Shown here one piece after another: positions 15,020 through 23,504 of a stretch of DNA of 25,485 nucleotides. The stretch spans positions 1 through 25,485 of the forward strand of contig JBBPYR010000206.1 in assembly GCA_038199755.1 (NCBI GenBank). Reading direction: 5' to 3'. The notes beneath the pieces are model-generated. The model did not search any database and was not told the DNA's origin. It was given only the letters and a program-made list of their open reading frames with translations. The DNA is from JBBPYR01 sp038199755. Its GTDB lineage: Bacteria; Chloroflexota; Ktedonobacteria; Ktedonobacterales; Ktedonobacteraceae. A program made the translations under genes and the position numbers. Numbering within the stretch: position 1 is the stretch's first letter; each line of letters opens with the position of its first letter.

Positions 15020-15982
15020 CTAGAATAGCCGTCCTTGTAAAAAAGGTGCTAATGATGCCGTAACTGGAATAGTTGAAGCTTGTTGAACCGTTGTGCTATC
15101 AGGTTGTGTTTCTATCAGTCTGTTTTCATTTGCATAGAGATTAGCAAGTAGAGGAATAGCATCTACAGCAAGCTTATAGTAATGTTCATCAATTTCCACA
15201 CCTACACTCGTATAACCGACGTATTCCGCTGCTGCTATCGTGGAACCTCCACCTATAAAAGGATCTAAAATTCTTCCCTCTCCTAATGGTAAAGCTGCAC
15301 GAACAATGTACCTCATAAATCTTTGTGGTTTGAGAGATGGATGATTTACAACTTTACGTTCTTCTTGTGGAGTACGTTCACTTGGTACAATATCTGTAAA
15401 TGGACGTTCTGGCGAGTCACGACGAAGACCGCCTGTTTTCCATCTTTTTAGATTATCTTGTACACGTCCATCAAATGGCTTACGAAATAACTCCCACGGC
15501 TCCCAAGCAGAACGGGGCATAACTGTAACATCAGGGAACTCTTCTTCGGCATTCTTTGGTCTATCACCACCTCTTAATGTTTGTACTAAACGAGCAATCT
15601 CGCCTCTCCTTTCCCAACCACTATCTGTTAAAGCGGCACAGAGAATATGAGAAAGAAACGTGTTTGTGGCGATGAACATGTGAGCACCTGGCACTACCAC
15701 GCGAAGTGTCTTAGAACCCCAAATAAAAAAGAATTGATATAAACTTTTTAAATCATTTTCGTTTAAGACAGTAAATCGAGGCAAAGGTGCGCGTGTAGTA
15801 CCATTTAATGTAGGAGGTATACGCCACATGCCCCCATGGTTTCCATTGCGCAGTTTTGCTTGCTCTTCTATAGAATATTCTTTAAGCCCGTAAGGGGGAT
15901 CAGTAATGATTGCCTCGAAACTATTTTCGGGTTGTGTATCAAGCCACTCCATACAATCAGCGTGATAGAGGGTATATGTCAT
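15020..15982 (-). CDS. site-specific DNA methyltransferase (beta-class, N6-adenine or N4-cytosine)
   Basis: A 320-residue S-adenosylmethionine-dependent DNA methyltransferase. The catalytic DPPY is at 28-31, ahead of the target-recognition middle, and the AdoMet-binding HPSLKP (214-219) and DPFIGGGST (240-248) are near the C-terminus; this order marks the beta class. The recognition sequence cannot be read from the protein. The ATG has GGAGG at 5 nt. Its base composition is more AT-rich than RNase J and the neighbours on the other side, which points to horizontal transfer. The companion endonuclease appears broken, so this may be an orphan enzyme. Confidence 0.9.
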   Translation of the reverse strand: MTYTLYHADCMEWLDTQPENSFEAIITDPPYGLKEYSIEEQAKLRNGNHGGMWRIPPTLNGTTRAPLPRFTVLNENDLKSLYQFFFIWGSKTLRVVVPGAHMFIATNTFLSHILCAALTDSGWERRGEIARLVQTLRGGDRPKNAEEEFPDVTVMPRSAWEPWELFRKPFDGRVQDNLKRWKTGGLRRDSPERPFTDIVPSERTPQEERKVVNHPSLKPQRFMRYIVRAALPLGEGRILDPFIGGGSTIAAAEYVGYTSVGVEIDEHYYKLAVDAIPLLANLYANENRLIETQPDSTTVQQASTIPVTASLAPFLQGRLF

Positions 15983-16026
15983 GTTTGCCTCCGACTTAGA
16001 AGTTATCTATAGTATAACAAAAATAG

Positions 16027-16045
16027 CCCTATATTTTGTATAGGG
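16027..16045 (-). terminator. intrinsic terminator of the MaoC-like gene
   Basis: On the minus strand CCCTATA and TATAGGG pair around CAAAA, followed by a T-rich stretch CTATTTTTGTT. It lies between the stop of the MaoC-like gene and the start of the methyltransferase gene. The T-rich tail also holds TATACT, a possible -10 for the methyltransferase. Confidence 0.55.
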
Positions 16046-16068
16046 TGGGTACCTCTAAACGATAGATA

Positions 16069-16473
16069 CTAGCGTACTATTGTGGTGGCACTGGCGGTAA
16101 AAATGGGTTGCTGATTGCTGTCGGTAGCGGCCAGTTCGCGCACGATAAAAGTCATTATGCCGCTGCGCCCCTCGCGTTGGCGCACATTGGTGACGGTTAG
16201 GACACAGGTGATCTCTTCGCCGATGCGGAGCGGACGCGTATACCTGTAGGTCTGTTCGCCGTGGAGAAGTTGCATCTTTGTGCCATCTAGCTCTAGACCA
16301 GGAACACTCATGCGAAATGTGGTGGGAAAAGTTGGGGGAACATAATCTTGGAATTGCTCGTGATGCAACATTGGATCCTCGGTCGCTTCCATAAAGCGGC
16401 GCACCGCCTCGCGTGTCACGGTGAACGTCTGTGGCTCTGAGTGTTGTCCAATCAAACTGCTGTCAAAAACCAT
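16069..16473 (-). CDS. MaoC-like (FAS1-like N-terminal) dehydratase domain protein
   Basis: A 134-residue single hot-dog domain of the MaoC_dehydrat_N type. Key blocks are FTVTREAVRRFMEATEDP (about 17-34), PPTFPTTFRM (about 46-55) and LLHGEQTYRYTRPLRIGEEI (about 69-88). HadA-like subunits of this kind lack the catalytic Asp-His of hydratase motif 2 and pair with a HadB-like partner to dehydrate 3-hydroxyacyl-ACP or -CoA; no partner is next to it here. The ATG at 16473 has GAGGT about 5 nt upstream; the longer frame starting at 16521 has none. The function in fatty acid metabolism is inferred from family. Confidence 0.8.
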   Translation of the reverse strand: MVFDSSLIGQHSEPQTFTVTREAVRRFMEATEDPMLHHEQFQDYVPPTFPTTFRMSVPGLELDGTKMQLLHGEQTYRYTRPLRIGEEITCVLTVTNVRQREGRSGIMTFIVRELAATDSNQQPIFTASATTIVR

Positions 16474-16514
16474 GCTGCACCTCTTTTTATGCGTATTGTA
16501 ACACAGGGAAGGGA

Positions 16515-16543
16515 TTGTCATCGCATCGACACTACAGTATAAT
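16515..16543 (+). promoter_or_regulatory. strong sigma-70-like promoter of the FHA-ABC gene
   Basis: TTGTCA (16515-16520), 17 nt, TATAAT (16538-16543). Transcription would start near 16550 and leave a leader of about 150 nt, which contains a CCACC/GGTGG mini-hairpin near 16630-16643 and an AAAGGAG at 16652 too far from the start to serve it. Confidence 0.75.
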
Positions 16544-16701
16544 TGCTGAGAAATGGTGAGTGTTTGTAGAGAGGGAAGACTGTACTTGATCTCTACCCAT
16601 GTTCGCCGCTAGTGAATTGGTAGAACACACCCACCGCATGGTGGTATTTAGAAAGGAGTAGCCGCATCACATTGCTATGAAGCATACGTATAAAGCGTAG
16701 T

Positions 16702-19700
16702 ATGGAACGTAACGATGTGTATACGGCAACGGTTATGGATAGAGTAAATGGATCACCGATGCTTGGCTCGTTGATGTTTCTCACTGGGCCTATAGCGGGA
16801 AACAACTACCAACTCATAAAGCCGGTTATCATGATTGGGCGCGACCCAGGAAGCGATGTTGTGGTCTCTGATCCTGCGGTCTCTCGCCAACATGCACAAC
16901 TCATCTGGAGTGATAACAGGTGGATGATCAAAAAAGTGCAATCACGCAACTCTTTAAAGGTGAATGAGCGCGAAACAGAGCAAGGGATACTTCATGATCG
17001 CGATACCATTACATTAGGCATGGGAACGACCTTTGTGTATTATGCGGCTCAAGCACAAAGTGAGCCTGCCCCGGCACAAAGTTGGGGAAGCAGTGCCGCA
17101 CCAGCCGCGTATGAGACTGAAAGTGATCAATTGTCATTTGATCATCAAGATGCTTTCACCCCCTCTGCCCAGGCTGCACCCCAAGAGCAAGCGATGCCCT
17201 ATTCATCCTCTCCAACTCCCTCAGACCCCTTAGCTGGATTTCAGCAAAGTGCACCAGTGAATCAGGCCGCCACCCCAAGCTATTCCTATCAGCCAGATCA
17301 GGTGATGTCCGCAAAAAATGACATGCGCGGCCAAAATGTTCAGCCAGACTATAACTATCAGCGGGACCAGGCAAACCAAGCAATTCCCCCACAAAACGCA
17401 GCGTACCCTGCTCAGCCAGATTACCGATTTCAGCAAGCACCGGCGGTGCCACCAGTGCCGCCAGTGCAACCACAGCAACAACAACCATCATTTCCACAGG
17501 CACCTCTGCAACCAATACTACCGCAACAGCCGCCCTCATTTCCACAAGTACCGCAATCACAAGTACCTCCCTATGCAGGGCAGACACCAACACCTCCATT
17601 TGCGCCAGCTCCACAACGTCCATTTGGTGCAACACAGAAGGCCTCGTTTGGACAGCAGGGGCAACCTCAATTGATGGACACGGGCATGCAACCAGCTGCA
17701 CCAGCCACTGCACGTGCATCAGACCCGCAGCAATATGGGCCGCTAGGCACTGCGACGCGAGGTGTGCCCTCACTGGAGATTACGACGAATACTGATCACG
17801 ATAAGTTGACCTATCCGCTCAATAAGGCGGTGATCAATATTGGACGCGCACCCGCTCCCACAAATGATATCGTGATTGACCGACCTACGGTCTCGGGCCA
17901 GCACGCACAAATTGTGCGCGAGGGTAGCCAGCTTATCTTCATTCATCCTCATCCTGCGCGCGGCAAGACGTTGAATGGTGTGCAATATAACGGTAAGGTT
18001 ATTGGTGGGGAAGAGCAGTTGCGTGTGCCACTGACACGTGGCGATATCATTCGTATCAGTGACGAGCACGGCACGTTGGTGACACTCACCTATAATGACG
18101 GCACCGGGGCAGCCCAGGATGCTGTTCCCGATATTCGTCCTATCGCACTTGGTGCGCCTGTGATAACGCTCGGACGCGCACCCGATAATACGGTTGTGCT
18201 CAATCATCCGCAGGTATCTTCACATCATGCGCGGCTGGATTTGGTCCAGAATGGCTACCGTATCGTGGACCAGGGCAGCACGAATCATGTCTATATCAAC
18301 GCCAAGCGTGTTACGAACCAGATGCTCAATCCCGGAGATGAGATTCGTATTGGGCCGTTCAAACTCACCTTTACTGGGCGCGAATTGACGCAGCACGATG
18401 AGAGCAACAATATTCGTATCGATGCGCTCCATCTGGTCAAGATGGGCAACAAGAGTGAGGTTATCATCAATGATATCTCCATCACCATACCCCCGCGTAA
18501 GTTCGTGGCGGTCGTTGGTGGCTCTGGTGCTGGTAAATCTACCCTGTTGGACACGCTCAACGGCTTGCGTCCCGCCCAAAAAGGCATGGTGCTGTATAAC
18601 GGACAAGACTATTATAGGAACATGGCCTCGTTCAGCACACAGTTGGGTTATGTACCGCAAGATGACATCATTCACCGCGAACTGACCGTGGAACGCGCCT
18701 TGTACTATGCGGCGAAGCTACGCCTTCCTAGTGACTACACATCGGCGCAGATCAAGCAGCGTATCGAAGATGTGCTGGTCGATGTGGATATGAAGAATCG
18801 ACGTAAAATGCCGATTCTTAAGCTTTCAGGCGGGCAAAGGAAGCGTGTCTCGATTGCCCTTGAATTGCTTGCCAATCCTAACGTCTTCTTCCTAGATGAG
18901 CCAACATCGGGTCTCGATCCCGGCCTTGACCGCAAAATGATGTCGCTGTTGCGCAATCTTGCCGACAAGGGACGCACAATTATTCTGGTGACGCACGCCA
19001 CCAATAATATCAATAGCTGCGACTATGTGTGTTTTCTGAGTAGAGGCGGCTATCTGGCGTACTTTGGACCGCCCGACCAAGCCCTGACCTTCTTTGGCAA
19101 GAGCGACTTCGCCGAAATTTATAGCATGCTGGAGCCGACCGACGACGATAAGGAAATTCCTATGAAGGCGGCGGAGCGTTTCAAGCAATCGGCGGAATAT
19201 CAACGCTACGTTGTGCAACCCTTGACGCAGGGACCGGCAGGCCGAATCGCCCAGACTGGCGTAGAGCCCACGGTTGCGGTCAAGCAGCCCAAACGCGGCA
19301 ACCCCTGGAAGCAGTTTTGGTTGCTCTCTTTGCGGTATCTGGAACTGCTCAAGAACGATACAGGTAATCTGCTGATTCTGTTATTGCAAGCACCGATTAT
19401 TGCACTAGTATTGTTTTTCCTGGCAGCCCCTGGCACATTTGAGACCACCAGCACCGTTACCTGTCCTAAGTTGACGGATAGTCGCGCCTTAGTAGCAAGC
19501 ACCAATCAGTTCGATTGTGCCAACTATCAGGTGTTGTTAGCCAGTCCGCAAGGACCAACTTTATACACCAGACAAACGGGTTTGCCCTTCATCAGTGTGC
19601 AAGACTCGTTGAACCATATCATTTTGCCCGCGTCAGGTACGGACCCGCAGAAAATTCTGCTGATTATGGCATTCGCCGCCGTGATGTTTGGTTGTATCAA

Positions 19701-20307
19701 CGGCGCACGCGAGATCGTCAAAGAGTCAGCAGTCTACAAGCGCGAGCGTGCCGTGAATCTGGGCATTTTGCCGTACCTGTTCTCGAAGATCATTGTGCTT
19801 AGTGTGCTTTGTCTGCTGCAAAGTGCTGTGCTGGTCTTGATTGTCAGCTTACGCGCACCGTTTCACCATAGTACCTTCTTGCCGCCTACGCTAGAAATAT
19901 ATATCACCATGGCCCTAACATCGCTAGCGGGCCTGATGGTTGGTTTAATGCTCTCGGCTCTGGCACCCAATACTGATCGTGCCATGAGTATCGTGCCGGT
20001 TATTCTCATTCCGCAGATCATCTTCTCCGGTGCGATCTTCGCGTTGAACAATCCATTGTTGCAATTCCTGGGCTGGTTTTTCGCGGCCCACTGGGCGATG
20101 GCTGGCATGGGATCAACCATTGGCCTGCATGCTGATAAATTGGTTCCAGGGGACGACTTCATCTATCAAGGAACGCTGTTCTCTGGCATTTCTGGGCCGC
20201 AGGCGGTCGCTCACCTGCTGCTTGTCTGGATTGCTCTGGCAGCGTTGGTTGTTGGCTTGGGCTTCCTCACCGCGTACTTCCTCAGAAAAAAGGATGTGCG
20301 TGTATAG
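16702..20307 (+). CDS. ABC-2 type transporter with three FHA domains
   Basis: A 1201-residue fusion. FHA1 (about 25-115, IGRDPG and VSRQHAQL), a Pro/Gln-rich linker (about 120-345), FHA2 (about 355-460, IGRAPAP, VSGQHAQI), FHA3 (about 475-570, LGRAPDN, VSSHHARL, GSTNHVYIN), an ABCG-type ATPase (about 575-810: Walker A GGSGAGKST near 604, LSGGQRKRVS near 708, FFLDEPTSGLD near 730, switch VTHA near 762) and a six-helix ABC-2 membrane domain (about 870-1195). FHA domains bind phosphothreonine, so a Ser/Thr kinase probably controls transport, as described for mycobacterial Rv1747. The substrate is unknown. The start ATG has a weak binding site; an in-frame stop at 16678 excludes a longer protein. 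Confidence 0.93.
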   Translation: MERNDVYTATVMDRVNGSPMLGSLMFLTGPIAGNNYQLIKPVIMIGRDPGSDVVVSDPAVSRQHAQLIWSDNRWMIKKVQSRNSLKVNERETEQGILHDRDTITLGMGTTFVYYAAQAQSEPAPAQSWGSSAAPAAYETESDQLSFDHQDAFTPSAQAAPQEQAMPYSSSPTPSDPLAGFQQSAPVNQAATPSYSYQPDQVMSAKNDMRGQNVQPDYNYQRDQANQAIPPQNAAYPAQPDYRFQQAPAVPPVPPVQPQQQQPSFPQAPLQPILPQQPPSFPQVPQSQVPPYAGQTPTPPFAPAPQRPFGATQKASFGQQGQPQLMDTGMQPAAPATARASDPQQYGPLGTATRGVPSLEITTNTDHDKLTYPLNKAVINIGRAPAPTNDIVIDRPTVSGQHAQIVREGSQLIFIHPHPARGKTLNGVQYNGKVIGGEEQLRVPLTRGDIIRISDEHGTLVTLTYNDGTGAAQDAVPDIRPIALGAPVITLGRAPDNTVVLNHPQVSSHHARLDLVQNGYRIVDQGSTNHVYINAKRVTNQMLNPGDEIRIGPFKLTFTGRELTQHDESNNIRIDALHLVKMGNKSEVIINDISITIPPRKFVAVVGGSGAGKSTLLDTLNGLRPAQKGMVLYNGQDYYRNMASFSTQLGYVPQDDIIHRELTVERALYYAAKLRLPSDYTSAQIKQRIEDVLVDVDMKNRRKMPILKLSGGQRKRVSIALELLANPNVFFLDEPTSGLDPGLDRKMMSLLRNLADKGRTIILVTHATNNINSCDYVCFLSRGGYLAYFGPPDQALTFFGKSDFAEIYSMLEPTDDDKEIPMKAAERFKQSAEYQRYVVQPLTQGPAGRIAQTGVEPTVAVKQPKRGNPWKQFWLLSLRYLELLKNDTGNLLILLLQAPIIALVLFFLAAPGTFETTSTVTCPKLTDSRALVASTNQFDCANYQVLLASPQGPTLYTRQTGLPFISVQDSLNHIILPASGTDPQKILLIMAFAAVMFGCINGAREIVKESAVYKRERAVNLGILPYLFSKIIVLSVLCLLQSAVLVLIVSLRAPFHHSTFLPPTLEIYITMALTSLAGLMVGLMLSALAPNTDRAMSIVPVILIPQIIFSGAIFALNNPLLQFLGWFFAAHWAMAGMGSTIGLHADKLVPGDDFIYQGTLFSGISGPQAVAHLLLVWIALAALVVGLGFLTAYFLRKKDVRV

Positions 20308-20316
20308 TCTATAAAG

Positions 20317-20390
20317 TAGGGATTGTATTTAGCACGTCCTCTTTCACTGTATGCATACAGTGAAAGAGGACGTGCTAAATACAATCCCTA
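20317..20390. terminator. perfect 74-bp palindrome after the FHA-ABC gene
   Basis: Arms of 37 bp (20317-20353 and 20354-20390) are perfect reverse complements and meet at ATGCAT without a spacer. It lies 9 nt after the stop of the transporter gene. Only a few central bases would stay unpaired in RNA. No U-tract follows. Confidence 0.8.
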
Positions 20391-20430
20391 TTACGTTTCT
20401 TTTGATACATGGTACTTCTTGGCATTATTC

Positions 20431-20459
20431 TTGTCAGAAGAAGCAACCCATGTTATTGT
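20431..20459 (+). promoter_or_regulatory. candidate promoter of coaBC
   Basis: TTGTCA (20431-20436), 17 nt, TATTGT (20454-20459), about 60 nt upstream of the chosen start. Confidence 0.4.
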
Positions 20460-20519
20460 AAAGATGTCCTCATCAGGATTGTCCGAATAGACTGTATTGA
20501 TACAGACAGTAGGGCTAGT

Positions 20520-21776
20520 GTGTTACTCAACAAGCATATCATCGTAGGTATTTGTGGGGGGATTGCGGCGTACAAGGCGGTCGAGTTAGTCAGCCGATTA
20601 CAACAGGCGGGCGCACTCGTTGATGTTATCATGACGGAACACGCGGAGCAATTTGTAACTCCGTTAACCTTCTCGACCATGAGCCATCGTCCTGTATACA
20701 GTAATCTATGGGAGGCGTCAGGACAGGCAGCGGAAAATCATATCGCGCTAGCGGAACAAGCCGATTTATTGGTAATTGTGCCCGCGACCGCGAACACTAT
20801 CGCCAAGCTTGCTTATGGCATGACGGATAGTATGTTAACTGCTGTCGCGCTGGCAACAAAGGCACCCCTTCTGCTGGCACCTGCGATGTACCGAGATATG
20901 TATACACATCCCGCAACTCAGGCCAATATAGCCATGTTACGGGAACGTGGTGCATATATCGTGGAGCCAGAAACAGGGCGACTGGCTTCGGGGGCAGTTG
21001 GCACTGGGCGTTTACCAGAGACTGCAGTCCTCTTAGGTGCTATCAGTGTGGTGTTGGGGCGTAATGGGAATCTCGCTGGTCGGCGCGTGGTTGTAACTGC
21101 CGGTGGCACGCAAGAACCCATTGACCCAGTACGCTATGTTGGGAATCATTCTTCTGGCAAGATGGGGTATGCTCTGGCGGCAGAGGCGCGCGATCGTGGC
21201 GCACATGTCGTTTTGATCTCTGGCCCCGTTGCGTTAGAGGCACCCTACGGCGTAGAGCTAAGAAAAGTGGGCACAGCACTGCAAATGCGTGATGCTGTTC
21301 TGCAAGCGATTCTGACCGCTGACGCACTCGTGATGAGTGCAGCGGTCGCGGATTTTCGTCCGATGGCTCCTGCGTCACAGAAAATTAAGAAGGGCAACGG
21401 TGAGAAACGAGGACCTGACGATCAAGGTGAGTTTCCCTTGTATCTCATACCGAACCCAGATATCCTCGGGGAGCTTGCTACTATGCCCGTTGGGCATAAC
21501 GGTAACGAAGTATCACAACGCCGCTTAGTGCGTGTTGGTTTCGCCGCCGAGACGAACGATTTGATTGTTAACGCACAATCAAAACTGGTGAAAAAACATC
21601 TGGACCTGCTAATCGCGAATGATGTGAGTCGTCAGGATAGTGGTTTCGGAACAGAAACAAACAAGGTGCTCATTTTCCATGCGCAAGGGGAAATGGAAGA
21701 CCTACCTGTTATGCCTAAAACGGAAGTTGCCGCGACCATTTGGGACCGTGTGGTAGCACTCTTGGGCGTAACATGA
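20520..21776 (+). CDS. coaBC: bifunctional phosphopantothenoylcysteine decarboxylase / phosphopantothenate-cysteine ligase
   Basis: Two steps of coenzyme A synthesis: the C-terminal CoaB joins 4'-phosphopantothenate to cysteine with CTP, and the N-terminal flavoprotein CoaC decarboxylates the product. CoaC: GICGGIAAYKAVELV (10-24), conserved His74 (NHIALAEQADLL), PATANTIAKLAYG. CoaB: VVTAGGTQEPIDPVRYVGNHSSGKMG (191-216), SAAVADFRP, KIKK and FAAET. Oddities: the PAMN motif reads PAMYRDMY (Tyr124 for Asn) and the usual cysteine of the LACG flap is Ser157. The GTG at 20520 follows AGGG at 5 nt and gives 418 residues; an ATG at 20409 is possible but lacks a binding site. Confidence 0.93.
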   Translation: MLLNKHIIVGICGGIAAYKAVELVSRLQQAGALVDVIMTEHAEQFVTPLTFSTMSHRPVYSNLWEASGQAAENHIALAEQADLLVIVPATANTIAKLAYGMTDSMLTAVALATKAPLLLAPAMYRDMYTHPATQANIAMLRERGAYIVEPETGRLASGAVGTGRLPETAVLLGAISVVLGRNGNLAGRRVVVTAGGTQEPIDPVRYVGNHSSGKMGYALAAEARDRGAHVVLISGPVALEAPYGVELRKVGTALQMRDAVLQAILTADALVMSAAVADFRPMAPASQKIKKGNGEKRGPDDQGEFPLYLIPNPDILGELATMPVGHNGNEVSQRRLVRVGFAAETNDLIVNAQSKLVKKHLDLLIANDVSRQDSGFGTETNKVLIFHAQGEMEDLPVMPKTEVAATIWDRVVALLGVT

Positions 21777-21870
21777 TATGTGAAAAGAAGACGTGGGGTT
21801 GTTTGTGATCGGAGTCGGAGATTTAGTACTAGAATTAATGGGTACACGAAGTATGCAGGAGGAATCCACT

Positions 21871-22260
21871 ATGGATCGTGCCGCCAGTGCAGGTTTTGAA
21901 GGCATTGCACAGATGTTGCTTGAGCAGAAAAAATTAATGGACGCTTTAGAGGCTGAAAACCGCGAATTGCGTCGTCAGTTAGCTGACCTGCGCCGTGGAA
22001 TTGGCGTTGCTGTGGTCATTGAGGGCAAGACGATTCAGCTTGTCACCGAGCAGGGCGGTCCTGTTCCGATGAGCCCACAGACTCAGGCAGCCTTGCAGAG
22101 CTTACAAAACCTACAGAATGCACCAACAACAGTAGGTACACAAAATACCTACGGGCAAAATGGCCGTCAGACCAATAATCAGCAATCAGGCAATGTGAAT
22201 GGTGAAAAACGTGACAATGGTAATGCTCGCAGCCCATTAGCTGATAGCTTTGTGCTCTAA
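21871..22260 (+). CDS. coiled-coil hypothetical protein
   Basis: A 129-residue soluble protein. The ATG at 21871 has AGGAGG 8 nt upstream; longer versions in the same frame lack such a site. Residues about 14-42 (QMLLEQKKLMDALEAENRELRRQLADLRRG) form a leucine-zipper-like coiled coil, followed by a short beta segment (VAVVIEGKTIQLVTEQGG) and a Gln/Asn-rich, low-complexity tail. It looks like an oligomerising scaffold or small regulator; no family is recognised. It begins about 94 nt after coaBC and may be co-transcribed. The gene end is followed by a 40-bp-arm hairpin. Confidence 0.65.
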   Translation: MDRAASAGFEGIAQMLLEQKKLMDALEAENRELRRQLADLRRGIGVAVVIEGKTIQLVTEQGGPVPMSPQTQAALQSLQNLQNAPTTVGTQNTYGQNGRQTNNQQSGNVNGEKRDNGNARSPLADSFVL

Positions 22261-22279
22261 AATATAAGCTCTATAAAAG

Positions 22280-22364
22280 ACAAGAGGTAGCGACATACAT
22301 CATGCCTATTTTAGTTAGCAAGCAGCTGACTGAAATAGGCATGATGTGTGCCGCTACCTCTTGT
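22280..22364. terminator. 40-bp-arm hairpin after the coiled-coil gene
   Basis: Arms 22280-22319 and 22325-22364 pair along their full length apart from one A-C mismatch and a few G-U pairs, around the 5-nt loop AAGCA. The presence of G-U pairs rather than breaks suggests the RNA form of the structure is conserved. Confidence 0.75.
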
Positions 22365-22389
22365 ATATTCTCATGAATACTGCTATCAT
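22361..22389 (+). promoter_or_regulatory. candidate promoter of the AIM24 gene
   Basis: TTGTAT (22361-22366), 17 nt, TATCAT (22384-22389). The -35 overlaps the end of the preceding hairpin. Confidence 0.4.
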
Positions 22390-22482
22390 CGTCTGGATAC
22401 GGGCGTGATGAGTCATGCTCTGTTTCCTCTCGGAAAACAAGAAAATATAGAACTGGTGCCAGACCAAAGGAGGATTATCCTT

Positions 22483-23499
22483 ATGGCGATTTGTCTCAAC
22501 GGACATCAGGTTGCTGATGGGGTAAAATTTTGTGGTGTATGTGGAGCGCCCCTACAAAACGCGGGTCAAGGTCAGCCGATGCCACCACCGGGTGCGTATG
22601 GTACACCGCCGCCATCTGGGGCGTATGGTACGCCACCGCCCGCAGGCGCGTATGTACCCCCCAATCAGTATGAAGAGTATGCTAATAGTATGTTTGGCAA
22701 TGCCGTTCCTAAAGCGGAGTTGCACAATCCCAAGGGGCCGCTGAAAGTTGCGGATATGACGATTACGATTGATGGTGAACTGGTTCCCGTGGCTGATGTG
22801 ATGCTCGGCAATCAGATGCCCATCTATTTCGAGCACCACATTCTGCTGTGGAAGCACCCTGGTGTACAGATCGGGTTTCGCTCTATGAAGGGTGCTGCAC
22901 GGCGCCTTTTTGCTGGCCTGCCTGTCTTTTTGACCGAGGCACAGGGACCTGGCAACATCTCGTTCTCGCGTGACTCTGTGGGCCAGATTGTCGCTTTGCG
23001 CTTGCAGCCGGGGCAGATGGTTGAGGTACGCGAACATCAATTCCTGATTGCAACGGCAAACATTGATTATGGTTTTACCTTTGTGCAGGGGGCAGCCAAT
23101 ATCATTTTTAGCCGCACCGGCCTCTTTGTTGACCAGTTTACGGCACGCGGCGGCGAGGGTATGTTACTGCTGCATGGCTACGGCAATGTCTTCGAGAAGA
23201 CGCTGGCTCCTGGCGAAACGCTGGACGTGGAACCGGGCGCGTGGCTGTGGAAAGACCCCTCGGTGCAGATGGTTCCCACGACCGTTGCCAACTCTCAACG
23301 TGGCGGCGGCATCTTCGGTGCCATCGGTGGCATGATTGCTGGCTCCTCGTTCATCCTGAATCGCTTCACTGGCCCTGGACGCCTCGGCTTGCAGTCGATG
23401 ACCTATCATCCCCCACAGGCGGAAGGGGCACAACAAGCGGGAGGTCAAAGCAACCTCGGCGGCTCCTTCAACGCTCTCAACGACTTGTTTGGCAATTAA
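22483..23499 (+). CDS. zinc-ribbon and AIM24-family protein
   Basis: A 338-residue protein. An N-terminal zinc ribbon (Cys4, His8, Cys17, Cys20) is followed by a Pro/Gly/Tyr linker with repeats of GAYGTPPP (about 35-60) and a long beta-rich AIM24 domain (about 78-320). AIM24 marks are repeated GNISFSRDSVGQIVALRLQPGQMVEVREHQFL, GLFVDQFTARGGEGMLLLHGYGNVFEKTLAPGETLDVEPGAWLW. The biochemical role of AIM24 proteins in bacteria is not known. The start at 22483 is fixed by AAAGGAGG 9 nt upstream. It has no membrane segment except a Gly-rich hydrophobic stretch (IFGAIGGMIAGSSFIL) near the end. Confidence 0.88.
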   Translation: MAICLNGHQVADGVKFCGVCGAPLQNAGQGQPMPPPGAYGTPPPSGAYGTPPPAGAYVPPNQYEEYANSMFGNAVPKAELHNPKGPLKVADMTITIDGELVPVADVMLGNQMPIYFEHHILLWKHPGVQIGFRSMKGAARRLFAGLPVFLTEAQGPGNISFSRDSVGQIVALRLQPGQMVEVREHQFLIATANIDYGFTFVQGAANIIFSRTGLFVDQFTARGGEGMLLLHGYGNVFEKTLAPGETLDVEPGAWLWKDPSVQMVPTTVANSQRGGGIFGAIGGMIAGSSFILNRFTGPGRLGLQSMTYHPPQAEGAQQAGGQSNLGGSFNALNDLFGN

Positions 23500-23504
23500 C
23501 ACGC

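Noticed and set aside
16677..16700. Seven-codon upstream frame (MKHTYKA) before the FHA-ABC gene
   Set aside because: The only nearby ribosome binding site is about 20 nt away, too far to start it efficiently.
22590..22660. Short tandem repeats in the AIM24 gene as a CRISPR-like array
   Set aside because: They are in-frame GAYGTPPP codon repeats of a Pro-rich linker, too short and without spacers.
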